A stretch of 64,000 bases of DNA from Weissella coleopterorum. GTDB lineage: Bacteria; Bacillota; Bacilli; Lactobacillales; Lactobacillaceae. Positions 9,240 through 18,800 of this stretch are shown piece after piece. The stretch lies in the NCBI RefSeq assembly GCF_011304355.1, contig NZ_CP049888.1, forward strand, positions 930,001 to 994,000. Direction: 5' to 3'. Position 1 is the first letter of the stretch. Each line of letters starts with the position of its first letter. The position numbers and the translations under genes were made by a program. The notes beneath the pieces were generated by a model, which ran no database searches, was not told the origin of the DNA, and saw nothing but the letters and a program-made list of their open reading frames with translations.

Positions 9240-10124
9240 GTGGGAATAATATTAGAAGCACAATCAATATCTAAACAATTTGGTGCCAAAAAAGTTGTTA
9301 AAAATGTTGATTTATCAATTAATAATGGGGAATTTATTGCATTTTTAGGACCTAATGGTGCTGGAAAGTCGACAATGATTCAATTGCTAACGACACTTAT
9401 ACCTGCGAGTTCTGGGCAGATTAAGATTAAGGGTATTAACATCCAAAAAAATAAAAAGCAACTTCGCAAAAACATTGGAATTGTTTTCCAACAATCGATT
9501 TTAGATTATGATTTAACGGTTTTACAAAACCTGCAATTAAGTCAGCAGTTGGTTCACGCAAATCAGCGATATTTCAATAAGATCGTTGAATTATTTAAAT
9601 TAACCAATATTTTACAACAAAAAATCGCTACTTTATCTGGTGGTCAACGTCGAAGAGTTGATATTGCTTACGTCTTGCTAGGCCAACCGGCTATTTTGTT
9701 TCTTGATGAACCTACTAACGCTCTTGATCTGAAAACTCGGCAATTAATATGGCGGATTTTGAATGATCTCAAACAAAAGGAAAATATGACAATTTTTTTG
9801 ACAACGCACTATCTAATGGAGGCTGAACAAGCGGACCAAGTCTATATCTTTGACCATGGTGAAATTTTAGCTCATGGCAGTGTTAACTAGTTAGAAAATA
9901 ATTATGCAAATAATTATAATTATGCAAATAATTATCTTACCGTTTTCGATCCTAATTTTATCGCTCCCAATCATTGGGTGAAAAGTGGTCAACGGTTCTT
10001 GATAAAAAATGTTTTTGAAATGCTTGATGAATTGCAAAAACAAGATATCAAAACATTTTCTTATCAGCCTACGACACTGGATGATGTCTATGTTTCTTTA
10101 ACCGGACAGGAGGTCCGAATATGA
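9240..10124 (+). pseudogene. ABC ATPase split by an in-frame TAG (LytTR-linked exporter)
   Basis: The GTG start at 9240 follows TGGAGAAG. The first 216 codons hold a complete nucleotide-binding domain: GPNGAGKST, signature LSGGQRRR, Walker B ILFLDEPTNALD and switch His in TTHYL. A TAG stands at 9888-9890. The same frame then stays open for 77 codons to TGA at 10122, and these codons end in TTLDDVYVSLTGQEV, the usual C-terminus of DrrA-type ATPases. The stop therefore removes only the C-terminal extension, so the truncated protein may keep ATPase activity. The permease ATG overlaps the distal TGA (ATGA). A perfect tandem duplication lies just after the stop. Confidence 0.8.
9900..9935 (+). repeat. 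Perfect 2 x 18-bp tandem duplication
   Basis: The unit AATTATGCAAATAATTAT occurs at 9900-9917 and again, identically, at 9918-9935. In the frame of the broken ATPase it encodes NYANNY twice, so it keeps the frame. It starts nine bases after the internal TAG. Confidence 0.97.
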
Positions 10125-10924
10125 GCGCATTAGTAAAAAGAAATTTATTACGATATTTTCAAAGTAAAAGTAATGTTTTTTTGTCAATATTCAGTCCATT
10201 ATTAATTTTGGGGCTTTATGAAATATTCTTAAAACATAATTTAAGTATTAACTTTAAGGATCAAATGGTTTTATTGAATCAATGGCTTTTAGGCGGAGCG
10301 CTATCGGTTACAACCTTAACAACATCATTTAACATTTTAAAAACAAAGGTTACAGATGAATTGGGCGGTCAAAAAGCAAACTTATTAGTTAATGGCTTAA
10401 GTATGAGGCAGATTATGGGAAGTTACCTTACTGCTAGCGGTATTGTGGGCTTTATAATGACAACTATTATTTACTTTATATATGTCATATTTTTTGAATT
10501 ACAAGGTGAATTTTTCATTAATTTTGAACAACTGGGCAATGTTGTAAGCATGATTTTATTAAATACACTGATATCAGTTGCAATAAATGGGGCTATCGTA
10601 ACTTTTATTCATGATGAAAGTGCCCTTCAAGGAGTCGGAACGGCGCTGAATACAATGAGTGGCTTTCTTGTGGGAGCCTACGTTCCTATTGGGATTGTTC
10701 CAACCGGTGCTCAACATTTAATGCAAGGATGGCCAGGATTTTTAACTGCAAGTGTCTTTCGAAATCAATTGATAACAACCCCACTGACTCTTTCGGAAAA
10801 AAAGTATTTGGGAACTATTATTAACTGGGGAAATCATCAGCTCACCCATGTAGAAATTTATTTGATTTTAATATCAGTGAGTGTGATACTTATCATCATT
10901 ACTATGTTAGGGAGTCGCGAATGA
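10121..10924 (+). CDS. ABC-2 type transporter permease
   Basis: A 267-residue membrane protein with six hydrophobic segments and the ABC-2 family layout. It is the transmembrane partner of the ATPase at 9240. The TM5 region (GFLVGAYVPIGIVP) resembles the conserved loop of DrrB/YadH-like permeases. Its start overlaps the ATPase frame by 4 bases and its stop overlaps the LytTR gene by 4 bases (ATGA in both cases). It is therefore part of a four-gene translationally coupled operon and probably exports a peptide or drug. Confidence 0.82.
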   Translation: MSALVKRNLLRYFQSKSNVFLSIFSPLLILGLYEIFLKHNLSINFKDQMVLLNQWLLGGALSVTTLTTSFNILKTKVTDELGGQKANLLVNGLSMRQIMGSYLTASGIVGFIMTTIIYFIYVIFFELQGEFFINFEQLGNVVSMILLNTLISVAINGAIVTFIHDESALQGVGTALNTMSGFLVGAYVPIGIVPTGAQHLMQGWPGFLTASVFRNQLITTPLTLSEKKYLGTIINWGNHQLTHVEIYLILISVSVILIIITMLGSRE

Positions 10925-11370
10925 AATTTAACTTTAAAGCTAACAATGATGCTGTTGATTGGTTTATTACATTGGAAGCTGACGCAGATCAAAGTGAAGC
11001 CGATCATTTTTTAAATTATCTATCAGAATATAAGCATTATGAAATAATGATCACAAATCGTACCAATGGCCGGCAAGCATTGATTAATTTACAAGATATT
11101 ATTGCAGTTCAAGTTAATCGAAATAACCTTGAAATTATTACTGTTGATGCTCATTATGAAATCAGAAGTAGTCTCACGCAGTTCATTCATAAACTTAATC
11201 ACGATTTTATACAAATTAGTCAATCGTCAGTAATTCAGTTAAGTAAGTTAACTGAAGTTAAGAGCAATTGGGGAAACGCTATGGCTGTTTTAGACAATGG
11301 TGTAGAAATTGAAATTTCTCGTCGCTACTTAACCAAATTGAAAAATCGGCTGGAGGAAAGCTCATGGTAA
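10921..11370 (+). CDS. LytTR-domain transcriptional regulator
   Basis: A 149-residue protein with a LytTR DNA-binding domain in its C-terminal two thirds (about 50-145: INLQDIIAVQVNRNNLEIIT through EIEISRRYLTKLKNRL). There is no response-receiver domain, so it is a stand-alone regulator. Small LytTR proteins paired with DUF3021 membrane proteins are common in lactobacilli and streptococci, where the membrane protein can restrain the regulator. It overlaps the permease by 4 bases and the DUF3021 gene by 7, so it probably controls its own ABC operon. Confidence 0.85.
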   Translation: MKFNFKANNDAVDWFITLEADADQSEADHFLNYLSEYKHYEIMITNRTNGRQALINLQDIIAVQVNRNNLEIITVDAHYEIRSSLTQFIHKLNHDFIQISQSSVIQLSKLTEVKSNWGNAMAVLDNGVEIEISRRYLTKLKNRLEESSW

Positions 11371-11768
11371 ATAATTATAAAGCACTAGTATTACGCCATG
11401 TTTTAGTGGGGATGATTTTTGGCGCTTTTTCTCAAATGCTATATAGCATTTTAACGGGGTATATTTTTCCAAATCGGCAGAGTCTAATTTGGCTGTTATT
11501 ATTTAGTGGGCTAGTCGGACTAACAACTTTAATTTTTGATCTATTTGAGAGGTGGCCTAAAGCATTAATTTATTTAATTCATTTTGGAGTAGTAAGTTTA
11601 TTAGCTCTGGTTTTTAATTTTAATGGCAGTTGGTTTGATCCATTAGCGGTCGGGCAGGTATTAATAATAACTTTTATCATATATTTACTTAATATCTTTC
11701 TATCAATCTATCTCTTCAAGAAAAAAATATTTAATATTAATAAATTATTAAACGATCAACTAAAGTAA
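11364..11768 (+). CDS. DUF3021 membrane protein (LytTR partner)
   Basis: A 134-residue protein with four TM segments (about 10-32, 40-60, 68-88, 96-118) and a basic C-terminal tail. Length, topology and position directly after a LytTR gene fit DUF3021. Members in LytTR regulatory systems act as membrane inhibitors of the paired regulator. The start overlaps the LytTR stop by 7 bases. Confidence 0.78.
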   Translation: MVNNYKALVLRHVLVGMIFGAFSQMLYSILTGYIFPNRQSLIWLLLFSGLVGLTTLIFDLFERWPKALIYLIHFGVVSLLALVFNFNGSWFDPLAVGQVLIITFIIYLLNIFLSIYLFKKKIFNINKLLNDQLK

Positions 11769-11785
11769 TTGTGTTTAACTGAAAT

Positions 11786-11829
11786 GTCAGATTATCATAG
11801 TCCATTGGCTTGATTAGTCTGATTTTTTT
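11786..11829 (+). terminator. Terminator after the LytTR operon
   Basis: TCAGATTATCA pairs imperfectly with TGATTAGTCTGA and is followed by eight T. Confidence 0.75.
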
Positions 11830-11969
11830 TGATTATATTACAAAAATTGAATCGGGCGTTGTTTAATATTATTTGGTTTTAGACCCATAAATTTTGGTAC
11901 AATTAAAGATATGACACATTCAAAGATATGATTGTGCTTTAATCTTTTTTGAAATCGAAAGGGGCAGAT

Positions 11970-14654
11970 ATGGAAAAGCCAAAATTATTATTAATTGACG
12001 GAAATTCACTTGCTTTTCGTGCATTTTATGCACTAATAAATCAAGTTGATCGCTTCGTCAATCATGATGGGTTGCACACAAATGCACTTGTAGGATTTAA
12101 TAATCTCTTAGATGGCATTGTGGATCCATTTGAGCCAGATAAGGCCCTCGTTGCGTGGGATGCTGGAAAAACGACCTTTCGGACCAATGCGTACGATAAC
12201 TATAAAGGTAATCGCGATAAGACCCCCCAAGAGTTAGTTGAACAATTTGAACCAATGCGTGAAATGGTACGATTACATGGTATTACTAACTATGAATTAC
12301 CCGATTATGAGGCCGATGATATTATTGGGACAATGGCTAAAGCAGGGGTTGCGGCTGGATATAATGTCACCATCGTAACTGGGGATCGCGATATGCGCCA
12401 ATTAGTGGCCGATAATATTACGGTTTGGATCACTAAAAAGGGAATTTCCGAAATAGATAAATATACGCCAAACGAAGTGTCTGACGTCTATGGTGGGCTA
12501 ACTCCAGATCAAGTGGTCGAAGTCAAAGGACTGCAAGGCGATCCATCCGATAATTATCCTGGTGTTCCGGGGATTGGCGAGAAGACGGCGATCAAATTAA
12601 TTCAAGAATATAATACGATTCCCGAACTATATGCCCAAATTGATGACATGAAAGCATCTAAGCGAAAAGAAAATTTAATTCAGTATCAAGATGACGCGTT
12701 TCTTTCACGTGATTTAGCTCGAATTAGAACGGATGCCCCAGTTACGATCCAATTAGAAGATCTAATATATCAAGGAATCCAGTATCAGGACTTAATTCCC
12801 TTTTATCAACATCTGGATTTTAAACAACAATTAGTTAAATTGGCTAATCAAGGATATACCATTGCTGGAGCACGAGAAAGTGTGCAAGAAAAACAGGTTC
12901 TAAATGTGGTTCCTTTAACAGCCAATAATTTAGCTCATGTTGAATTATTAACTGATGATGTCGATTTTTATTTGGAATTAGATGGCGATAACTATCATCG
13001 AGCGGCAATTGTTGGTTTCGTGTTAGGGAATCAAAAACAAGGGTATCTAGCAAGTCGTGATTTAGAATTATTAACGCAAGCAACACCTGTTCGAAAAGTT
13101 CTAGAAAATAAAGCAGTTAAGAAAAATGTCTTTAATGCCAAAGAAACGTTTGTAGCCTTGCACCGTTATAATGTTAATTTAGTTGGCGTTGATTTTGATT
13201 TATTATTAGTTTCTTATCTGTTAAATGTAAATGATAATAGTAATGATTTAGGAACAGTTGCCCATGAACATAACTATTTTGATGTCCAATCAGATGACGA
13301 AGTTTATGGAAAAGGGGCTAAATTTGCGATTTTGGAAAATGATACCGACTTTTTTGAACATTTAGGTAGAAAAGTCCAAGCAATCGGCGCCTTGAAAGCG
13401 CCACTAACACAAAAATTAGTAGAACACGAACAAACCGATTTATATACTGAAATTGAGCTACCCTTAACATTTGTTCTCGCCCAAATGGAAATGACCGGAA
13501 TTACAGTTAATGCAGAACGCTTATTAGGCATGCAGTCGAAATTAACCGAACGGCTTTCTGAATTAGAACAAACAATCCATCAACAGGCAGGTCATGAATT
13601 TAATATTCAATCTCCTAAGCAGTTAGGGGTAATTTTATTTGAAGAGATGGGACTGAAGCCTTTAAAAAAGACCAAAACTGGTTATTCAACATCAGTTGAG
13701 GTCTTAGAACAAATGACAGACGTACCAATTGTTGCTTCAATCTTACAATATCGACAATTAGCTAAGATTTTATCGACGTATGTAGATGGTCTATTAAGAG
13801 TGATCCATGGCAGTGATTCCAAAGTGCATACGCGTTACTTACAAACTTTGACACAGACAGGACGTCTATCATCAGTCGATCCTAATCTACAGAATATTCC
13901 GGTTCGCGTAGAAGAGGGACGTCAAATTCGAGCAGCCTTTGAACCGGAGCAAAAGGGTTGGTCCTTATTAAGTGCTGATTATTCACAAATTGAATTAAGA
14001 GTCCTAGCGCATATTACGGATGACGAAATAATGCGTCAAGCTTTTATAAATGATGAGGATATTCATGCTGCTACAGCTCGTCGAATCTTTGGTTTGGATC
14101 CGGACGCTGTAGTTGATGGCAATTTAAGACGACAGGCTAAGGCAGTGAATTTTGGAATAGTTTATGGTATTTCTGATTTTGGATTAGCTAAGAATATTGG
14201 AACTGATCGAAAAACAGCTAAAAATATCATTGAAACTTATCTTTTGGAATATAGCGGGGTTAAAAGTTGGACAGAAAAAATTGTCTTAGATGCCCGTGAA
14301 AAAGGCTATGTTGAGACGCTATCGCACCGCCGCCGTTATTTACCAGACATCAAAGCAAAAAGTTTTAATGCGCGTAGTTTTGCTGAAAGAACAGCTATGA
14401 ATACTCCAATTCAAGGTTCAGCAGCTGATATCATTAAAATTGCTATGATAAAAATGCAAAAGGCACTGGATCAACAAAATTTGAAATCAAAAATGTTGCT
14501 ACAGGTTCATGATGAATTGATTTTTGAAGTTCCAGAAGAGGAATTAGAATTAATGCATCAATTAGTCCCCGAAGTAATGGATTCAGCAGTTAAATTAACA
14601 GTTCCATTAAAAGTTGAAACGCACGAGGGTAAGACTTGGTATGATGCAAAATAA
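11970..14654 (+). CDS. polA: DNA polymerase I
   Basis: An 894-residue enzyme for Okazaki fragment maturation and repair. The N-terminal 5'-3' exonuclease opens with LLLIDGNSLAFRAFYAL and includes a metal-binding DYEADDIIG. The middle 3'-5' exonuclease-like domain (about 310-480) has lost the FDTET-type motif; the matching place reads VDFYLELDGDNYH, so proofreading is probably absent, as in many Gram-positive Pol I enzymes. The polymerase domain has motif A DYSQIELRVLAH (Asp670), motif B RRQAKAVNFGIVYG and motif C QVHDELIFE. I chose ATG 11970, with GAAAGGGG upstream; an earlier in-frame start at 11949 lacks a ribosome site. The gene overlaps the start of the downstream kinase. Confidence 0.95.
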   Translation: MEKPKLLLIDGNSLAFRAFYALINQVDRFVNHDGLHTNALVGFNNLLDGIVDPFEPDKALVAWDAGKTTFRTNAYDNYKGNRDKTPQELVEQFEPMREMVRLHGITNYELPDYEADDIIGTMAKAGVAAGYNVTIVTGDRDMRQLVADNITVWITKKGISEIDKYTPNEVSDVYGGLTPDQVVEVKGLQGDPSDNYPGVPGIGEKTAIKLIQEYNTIPELYAQIDDMKASKRKENLIQYQDDAFLSRDLARIRTDAPVTIQLEDLIYQGIQYQDLIPFYQHLDFKQQLVKLANQGYTIAGARESVQEKQVLNVVPLTANNLAHVELLTDDVDFYLELDGDNYHRAAIVGFVLGNQKQGYLASRDLELLTQATPVRKVLENKAVKKNVFNAKETFVALHRYNVNLVGVDFDLLLVSYLLNVNDNSNDLGTVAHEHNYFDVQSDDEVYGKGAKFAILENDTDFFEHLGRKVQAIGALKAPLTQKLVEHEQTDLYTEIELPLTFVLAQMEMTGITVNAERLLGMQSKLTERLSELEQTIHQQAGHEFNIQSPKQLGVILFEEMGLKPLKKTKTGYSTSVEVLEQMTDVPIVASILQYRQLAKILSTYVDGLLRVIHGSDSKVHTRYLQTLTQTGRLSSVDPNLQNIPVRVEEGRQIRAAFEPEQKGWSLLSADYSQIELRVLAHITDDEIMRQAFINDEDIHAATARRIFGLDPDAVVDGNLRRQAKAVNFGIVYGISDFGLAKNIGTDRKTAKNIIETYLLEYSGVKSWTEKIVLDAREKGYVETLSHRRRYLPDIKAKSFNARSFAERTAMNTPIQGSAADIIKIAMIKMQKALDQQNLKSKMLLQVHDELIFEVPEEELELMHQLVPEVMDSAVKLTVPLKVETHEGKTWYDAK

Positions 14655-15462
14655 TATTAGTAATCCGCCAGCAATTGTGTTAACTATTGCTGGTTCAGAC
14701 AGTATTGCAGGGGGCGGCATTCAAGCTGACTTAGCTACATTTAATGAATATAATTTATTCGGAGTTAGCGCCATTACGAGTATTGTGACGGTTATGCCCA
14801 CGAATTTTGACATTCATGCAGAGGATGCGATATTATTAGCCGCTCAATTAGAATCAATTCAAACGAATTTTACTTTAGCCGGCGTTAAATTAGGGTTAAT
14901 TCCAGACTTGGAACAGATGGCTGTTGTTCTAAACTTTTTGCAAAAATTAGAAAAATCAATTCCGATTGTCGTTGATCCAGTATTAGTGTTTAAAGAAGCC
15001 CATGCTCCTCAAATGGATGCAATTCGTACTTTTTATCTAGATCATTTGTTCCCACTGGCAACCGTAATTACACCTAATTTAGTTGAAGCAGAAATGTTAA
15101 CCCAGCAAAAAATAAAGTCTCCAGCGGATTTAGTTCATAGTGCGCAAGTTTTAAAGCGAAATGGTGCTAAAAATATCGTAGTTAAAGGTGGTCGACGCTT
15201 GGACTCAAAGCAAGCCCTTGATGTTTTAGTTACCGAACGAAACGAAGTAGAAATATTGTCTGATCCAATCATTCTAAATAATTTCAATAATGGCGCAGGA
15301 TGTACCTTTTCGGCGGCTATATTAAGTGAACTTGTCCAAAACCACAATATTATTCCGGCTGTCCAGCAAGCCAAAATATTTGTGAAAAATGGAATCTCCC
15401 ATGGCATTGCGATTAAAAACAACCTGGGTAACGTTTGGCAAGGAGCAAATCGGCATGTATAA
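14641..15462 (+). CDS. Phosphomethylpyrimidine/pyridoxine kinase (ThiD/PdxK-like)
   Basis: A ribokinase-fold kinase of about 273 residues. It begins with the substrate loop LTIAGSDSIAGGGIQADLATF; the usual ThiD loop has SSGGAG, so this is a variant. It has IVVDPV and TPNLVEAEML segments, and the ATP/anion-hole region is FNNGAGCTFSAA, where GAGCTFS supplies the catalytic environment. Small ThiD-like kinases in lactobacilli can phosphorylate HMP or pyridoxine, and the family alone does not decide. The next gene is an ECF S component, so the pair probably imports and traps one B vitamin. ATG 14641 (or 14644) is preferred over 14614; both overlap polA. Confidence 0.8.
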   Translation: MMQNNISNPPAIVLTIAGSDSIAGGGIQADLATFNEYNLFGVSAITSIVTVMPTNFDIHAEDAILLAAQLESIQTNFTLAGVKLGLIPDLEQMAVVLNFLQKLEKSIPIVVDPVLVFKEAHAPQMDAIRTFYLDHLFPLATVITPNLVEAEMLTQQKIKSPADLVHSAQVLKRNGAKNIVVKGGRRLDSKQALDVLVTERNEVEILSDPIILNNFNNGAGCTFSAAILSELVQNHNIIPAVQQAKIFVKNGISHGIAIKNNLGNVWQGANRHV

Positions 15463-15988
15463 TTTAAAACCTGTTTATCAAAAAACCATTGTGGCAGTTA
15501 TAATTGCCTTAAATATTGTAATTAATTTCTTTTTACGTGTGCCAACACCAACCGGTTTTATTAGTTTAGTAGAAGTGGGTATTTTTCTAATGGCTTGGCT
15601 TCTGGGGCCAAAGGCAGGAGGAGTAACTGGTGCTTTGACCGGCTTTTTAATTGATCTAATCGCGGGTTACCCTCAATGGATGTTTTTTTCTTTAATCATT
15701 CATGGTACTGAGGGATTAATGATTGGTTATCTCAATTCACAAAAACAACAATGGTTTACTAAATTGGTAAGTATACTTTGCGGTGGAATTATCATGATTA
15801 GTGGATATTTTATTAGCGGCATATTTTTACAGCTTTGGAATCATGCCACTCTAAAAACAGCGCTGACCATAGCAACCGCCGATCTTTTTGGGAATGCCCT
15901 GCAAGTTTTAAGTGGAGCCATCGTTGCCTTGCTTTTGTTACCAATTCTTAGACGAGCATTAAGTCAGCAAACAAATATCTTGAAATAA
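15455..15988 (+). CDS. ECF transporter S component (vitamin uptake)
   Basis: A 177-residue membrane protein with about six TM helices. ECF S components bind one substrate and share the EcfAAT energizing module, which is not encoded here. Conserved features are the small-residue TM1 and the GPKAGGVTGALTGFLIDLIAG turn typical of PdxU/HmpT-like proteins. AAGGAG at 15440-15445 precedes ATG 15455, and the start overlaps the kinase stop by 8 bases. The tight link with a ThiD/PdxK-like kinase suggests HMP or a B6 vitamer as substrate (inference). Confidence 0.8.
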   Translation: MYNLKPVYQKTIVAVIIALNIVINFFLRVPTPTGFISLVEVGIFLMAWLLGPKAGGVTGALTGFLIDLIAGYPQWMFFSLIIHGTEGLMIGYLNSQKQQWFTKLVSILCGGIIMISGYFISGIFLQLWNHATLKTALTIATADLFGNALQVLSGAIVALLLLPILRRALSQQTNILK

Positions 15989-16013
15989 TCAAATCAATCT
16001 AAAGGAAACATGC

Positions 16014-17261
16014 ATGAATTCAAAAATTAAAAATAAGTACTATACTCCTAAAATAGGGTTGTTAGTGGCGATTATTTTATTGGGCTTAATGATGCGAAGC
16101 CCAATTTCAGCCATCCCTATGATTTTAAATCAACTCGCTCAACGGCTACATGTTGTACCAGAGCAGCTCAGTATTTTAACAACTATCCCATTAGTGGTCT
16201 TTATGTTGTTTTCAAATTTTGCTTCTAATACGGCTAATCGCCTAGGCTTGAAAAAAACCGTAACCTTAGCAGCAGTGTTGATGACCTTAGGAAGTATCGC
16301 GCGTGTGTTTCCCAATTTTATGTTAATCATTTTAGGAACTATTTTAATCGGTATTGGAATTGCCCATTTAAATGTACTCATGCCCGCAGTGATTATGGCA
16401 TTTGTACCAAATCAGATTGCGCTTTATACAACAACCTATTCCTTATCAATGATGTTAGGGGTTGCTTTATGCAATTTGACGACCGTCCCGTTACTGCAAT
16501 TAGGTGGAATCAATAGCGTAATGTTAGTATTAGTCGGGGCTACCTTAATAGCATTATTCGTTTGGGCGTTTGTAACTCGCCATTTAGAGCCTTTGGGAGC
16601 CAATAAAAGTCAACAGCTCGAGCAAACAACGACGTTGTCGAATTTAACCAATCATTCTGAGAAAGTAACACTGAGTCCATGGCGAACTTGGCAGGCTTGG
16701 CCGTTCCTAATAACATTTGGGTGTCAATCGTTTTTGAATTATACTTTTGTTGCTTGGATGCCAGCGTTAATGGCGTATCATCATGTTCCCAGCAACCAAA
16801 TTGGGGTCATCATGTCGTTTAATGCTTTTGTGACGATTATTTTTTCAATCATTATTCCCAAATTACTAGTTTCTTTGTCTAATCGGGGGATCACATTATT
16901 AATGATCAGTAATGGAACGCTTGGCTTAATAAGTGCCGCAGGCTTCATTTTTTACCAAAATACATCGAATTTTTTGTTTTGGTCCCTCGAGTCAATCATA
17001 TATGGTTTAATGATTGGCGGGTTTTTCTTATCAGTTATGACATTGCTAGCTCTTAAAACTAGTCGTCCAAGTGATACCGCCCAATTATCTGGAATGACCC
17101 AGACCGGGGGGTATCTGATCGCAGCACTGGGACCTATCTTATATGGTGTGGCTTTCAAAGCAAACCCAACGGGAATGTTACAAAATATTTTTTTCGTTGG
17201 TATCATAATAATCATGACGATCATGGCAGTGATGATGGTCAACGTCAAAAAATTCAAATAA
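16014..17261 (+). CDS. MFS transporter, CynX/NimT family
   Basis: A 415-residue major facilitator protein with 12 predicted TMs. The start GLMMRSPISAIPMILNQL, with its RSPI motif in TM1, and a central loop of about 25 residues between TM6 and TM7 fit the CynX/YycB (cyanate/2-nitroimidazole) branch. Characterised relatives handle cyanate or nitroimidazoles; the substrate here is unknown. It lies 25 bases after the ECF S gene with an AAAGGA ribosome site and no terminator between, so it may share that transcript. Confidence 0.85.
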   Translation: MNSKIKNKYYTPKIGLLVAIILLGLMMRSPISAIPMILNQLAQRLHVVPEQLSILTTIPLVVFMLFSNFASNTANRLGLKKTVTLAAVLMTLGSIARVFPNFMLIILGTILIGIGIAHLNVLMPAVIMAFVPNQIALYTTTYSLSMMLGVALCNLTTVPLLQLGGINSVMLVLVGATLIALFVWAFVTRHLEPLGANKSQQLEQTTTLSNLTNHSEKVTLSPWRTWQAWPFLITFGCQSFLNYTFVAWMPALMAYHHVPSNQIGVIMSFNAFVTIIFSIIIPKLLVSLSNRGITLLMISNGTLGLISAAGFIFYQNTSNFLFWSLESIIYGLMIGGFFLSVMTLLALKTSRPSDTAQLSGMTQTGGYLIAALGPILYGVAFKANPTGMLQNIFFVGIIIIMTIMAVMMVNVKKFK

Positions 17262-17274
17262 ATTCGAGGTTAAT

Positions 17275-17412
17275 ATGACAACAAAAGGTTCAATTAAAAA
17301 TAATGATTTTTCTCGCGGTGCTTCCAAAAAAGGGCAAGTGACGCAAACCGAAAAGCAGCAGGCCAGACAAGCATTATTAGCTTCAGCCAAAGCAAAACAA
17401 AGCAAAAAATAA
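17275..17412 (+). CDS. Small basic hypothetical protein (45 aa)
   Basis: An open reading frame of 45 codons starting at ATG 17275 with a CGAGGT ribosome site seven bases upstream and ending at TAA 17410. It encodes a hydrophilic, strongly basic, lysine- and glutamine-rich peptide (start MTTKGSIKNNDFSRG; end AKAKQSKK) with no TM segment or signal peptide. It fits neatly between the MFS gene (14 bases upstream) and the TPR gene (41 bases downstream). I do not recognise the family. The composition suggests binding to nucleic acid or ribosome, but that is only inference. Confidence 0.55.
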   Translation: MTTKGSIKNNDFSRGASKKGQVTQTEKQQARQALLASAKAKQSKK

Positions 17413-17453
17413 TCATAATTTAGCACTAGAAAGTAGATATGAGGTAATCAAGA

Positions 17454-18731
17454 ATGCAAAGTTATGCTGAACGAATGCTAGATGAATTAGAAGGTGGACA
17501 ATTAGATGCCGCCAAAAAATCATTTGCTTTATCTTTACGCCATGACGACGATGAGACAATTCATTCACTTGCAGAGGAACTTTATGCTCTAGGTTTTTCA
17601 ACAAATGCCAAACGGGCGTATCAAAAATTACTCGAAAAATACCCAGACGAAGATTTACTGCGTACAGAATTAGCTGAAATTGCTATTTCTGAAGATCACA
17701 GTGATGAAGCTTTGACATATTTGTCACCAATTCAGAATGATTCAGAAGCGTACTTAGAAGCATTATTGGTTTTTGCTGATTTATATCAGTCTGAAGGGTT
17801 ACTAGAAGCTGCCGAAAACAAATTAACTGAAGCTTATCAATTGGCTCCGGATGAATTAGTGATTCAATTTGCCTTAGCAGAATTTCTATTTGAACTTACT
17901 CGTTATTCAGAAGCAATTCCTTTCTATCGCAATTTAATTGTTCAAGGGGAGACCCAAATTTCAGGAATTGATTTAGTTTCACGCATAGGCGTATCTTATG
18001 CGATGATCGGTGATCAACAAAAAGCGCTCGGATACCTAGAGCAGATTAAAGATGCTAATTTGACTCCAGAAGTTCGTTTCCAGTTAGGTATGCTGTATGC
18101 TAGCGATGAGAATAATCAAGACCAAGCCATCGATGTTTTTGAAAAGCTTATTGAATTAGATTCATCTTATGCTGGTGTGTATGTTCCACTTGGACAGATT
18201 TATGAGCAAAAGCAAAAGCCTAAAGATGCGCTTGGAATTTATGAGGCCGGGTTAGCGGTAGATCAATTTAACGAACGTGCATATCTGAATGCGGGCCGCG
18301 TCGCATTACAATTGAAAGATTACCAGCATGCAGAACAGTTATATCAAAAAGGGCTCCAAAACTTACCTGAATCAAATAATATCATTGCTAACTATTCACA
18401 AATGTTGGTAGATACTGAACAGTATTTGGAACAAATTAATTTCTTAAATCAGTATGTCGATGCTGATGATGATTTTGAGTTAGAGCCCCAAGAATATTGG
18501 AATTTAGCCCAATCATACACAGAATTGGAACGTTATGAGATGGCTGATCAATATTGGCAAGCCGCGGTTCCTTTTTTCACTGACAATTCCATTTTCCTAA
18601 AAGAAGTTATTTATTATTTCCGCGAAGCTGGGAATCAAGAAATGCTAATAGAAACTTTACCAAAATATCTTAAACTAAATCCTGATGACTATGAAATGAA
18701 TCAGATGGAAAACGAATTAAATGGTCTCTAA
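17454..18731 (+). CDS. TPR repeat protein (YpiA-like)
   Basis: A soluble 425-residue protein made of tandem tetratricopeptide repeats over most of its length. Repeated helices of the form A..LY..G....A...Y...L....P are clear (for example ALGIYEAGLAVDQFNERAYLNAGRVALQLKDYQHAEQLYQKGL). No signal peptide or TM is present, and the composition is acidic. TPR proteins are scaffolds; the similar-sized Bacillus YpiA is the closest recognisable type but its role is poorly defined. A GAGGTAATCAAG ribosome region precedes the ATG. Confidence 0.83.
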   Translation: MQSYAERMLDELEGGQLDAAKKSFALSLRHDDDETIHSLAEELYALGFSTNAKRAYQKLLEKYPDEDLLRTELAEIAISEDHSDEALTYLSPIQNDSEAYLEALLVFADLYQSEGLLEAAENKLTEAYQLAPDELVIQFALAEFLFELTRYSEAIPFYRNLIVQGETQISGIDLVSRIGVSYAMIGDQQKALGYLEQIKDANLTPEVRFQLGMLYASDENNQDQAIDVFEKLIELDSSYAGVYVPLGQIYEQKQKPKDALGIYEAGLAVDQFNERAYLNAGRVALQLKDYQHAEQLYQKGLQNLPESNNIIANYSQMLVDTEQYLEQINFLNQYVDADDDFELEPQEYWNLAQSYTELERYEMADQYWQAAVPFFTDNSIFLKEVIYYFREAGNQEMLIETLPKYLKLNPDDYEMNQMENELNGL

Positions 18732-18800
18732 TAGAGCCGTCAAAATTAAAATCATGTATTCTTTAATTTAGATTTTTAGAGGATCGAAAGGAGTAGCTCT

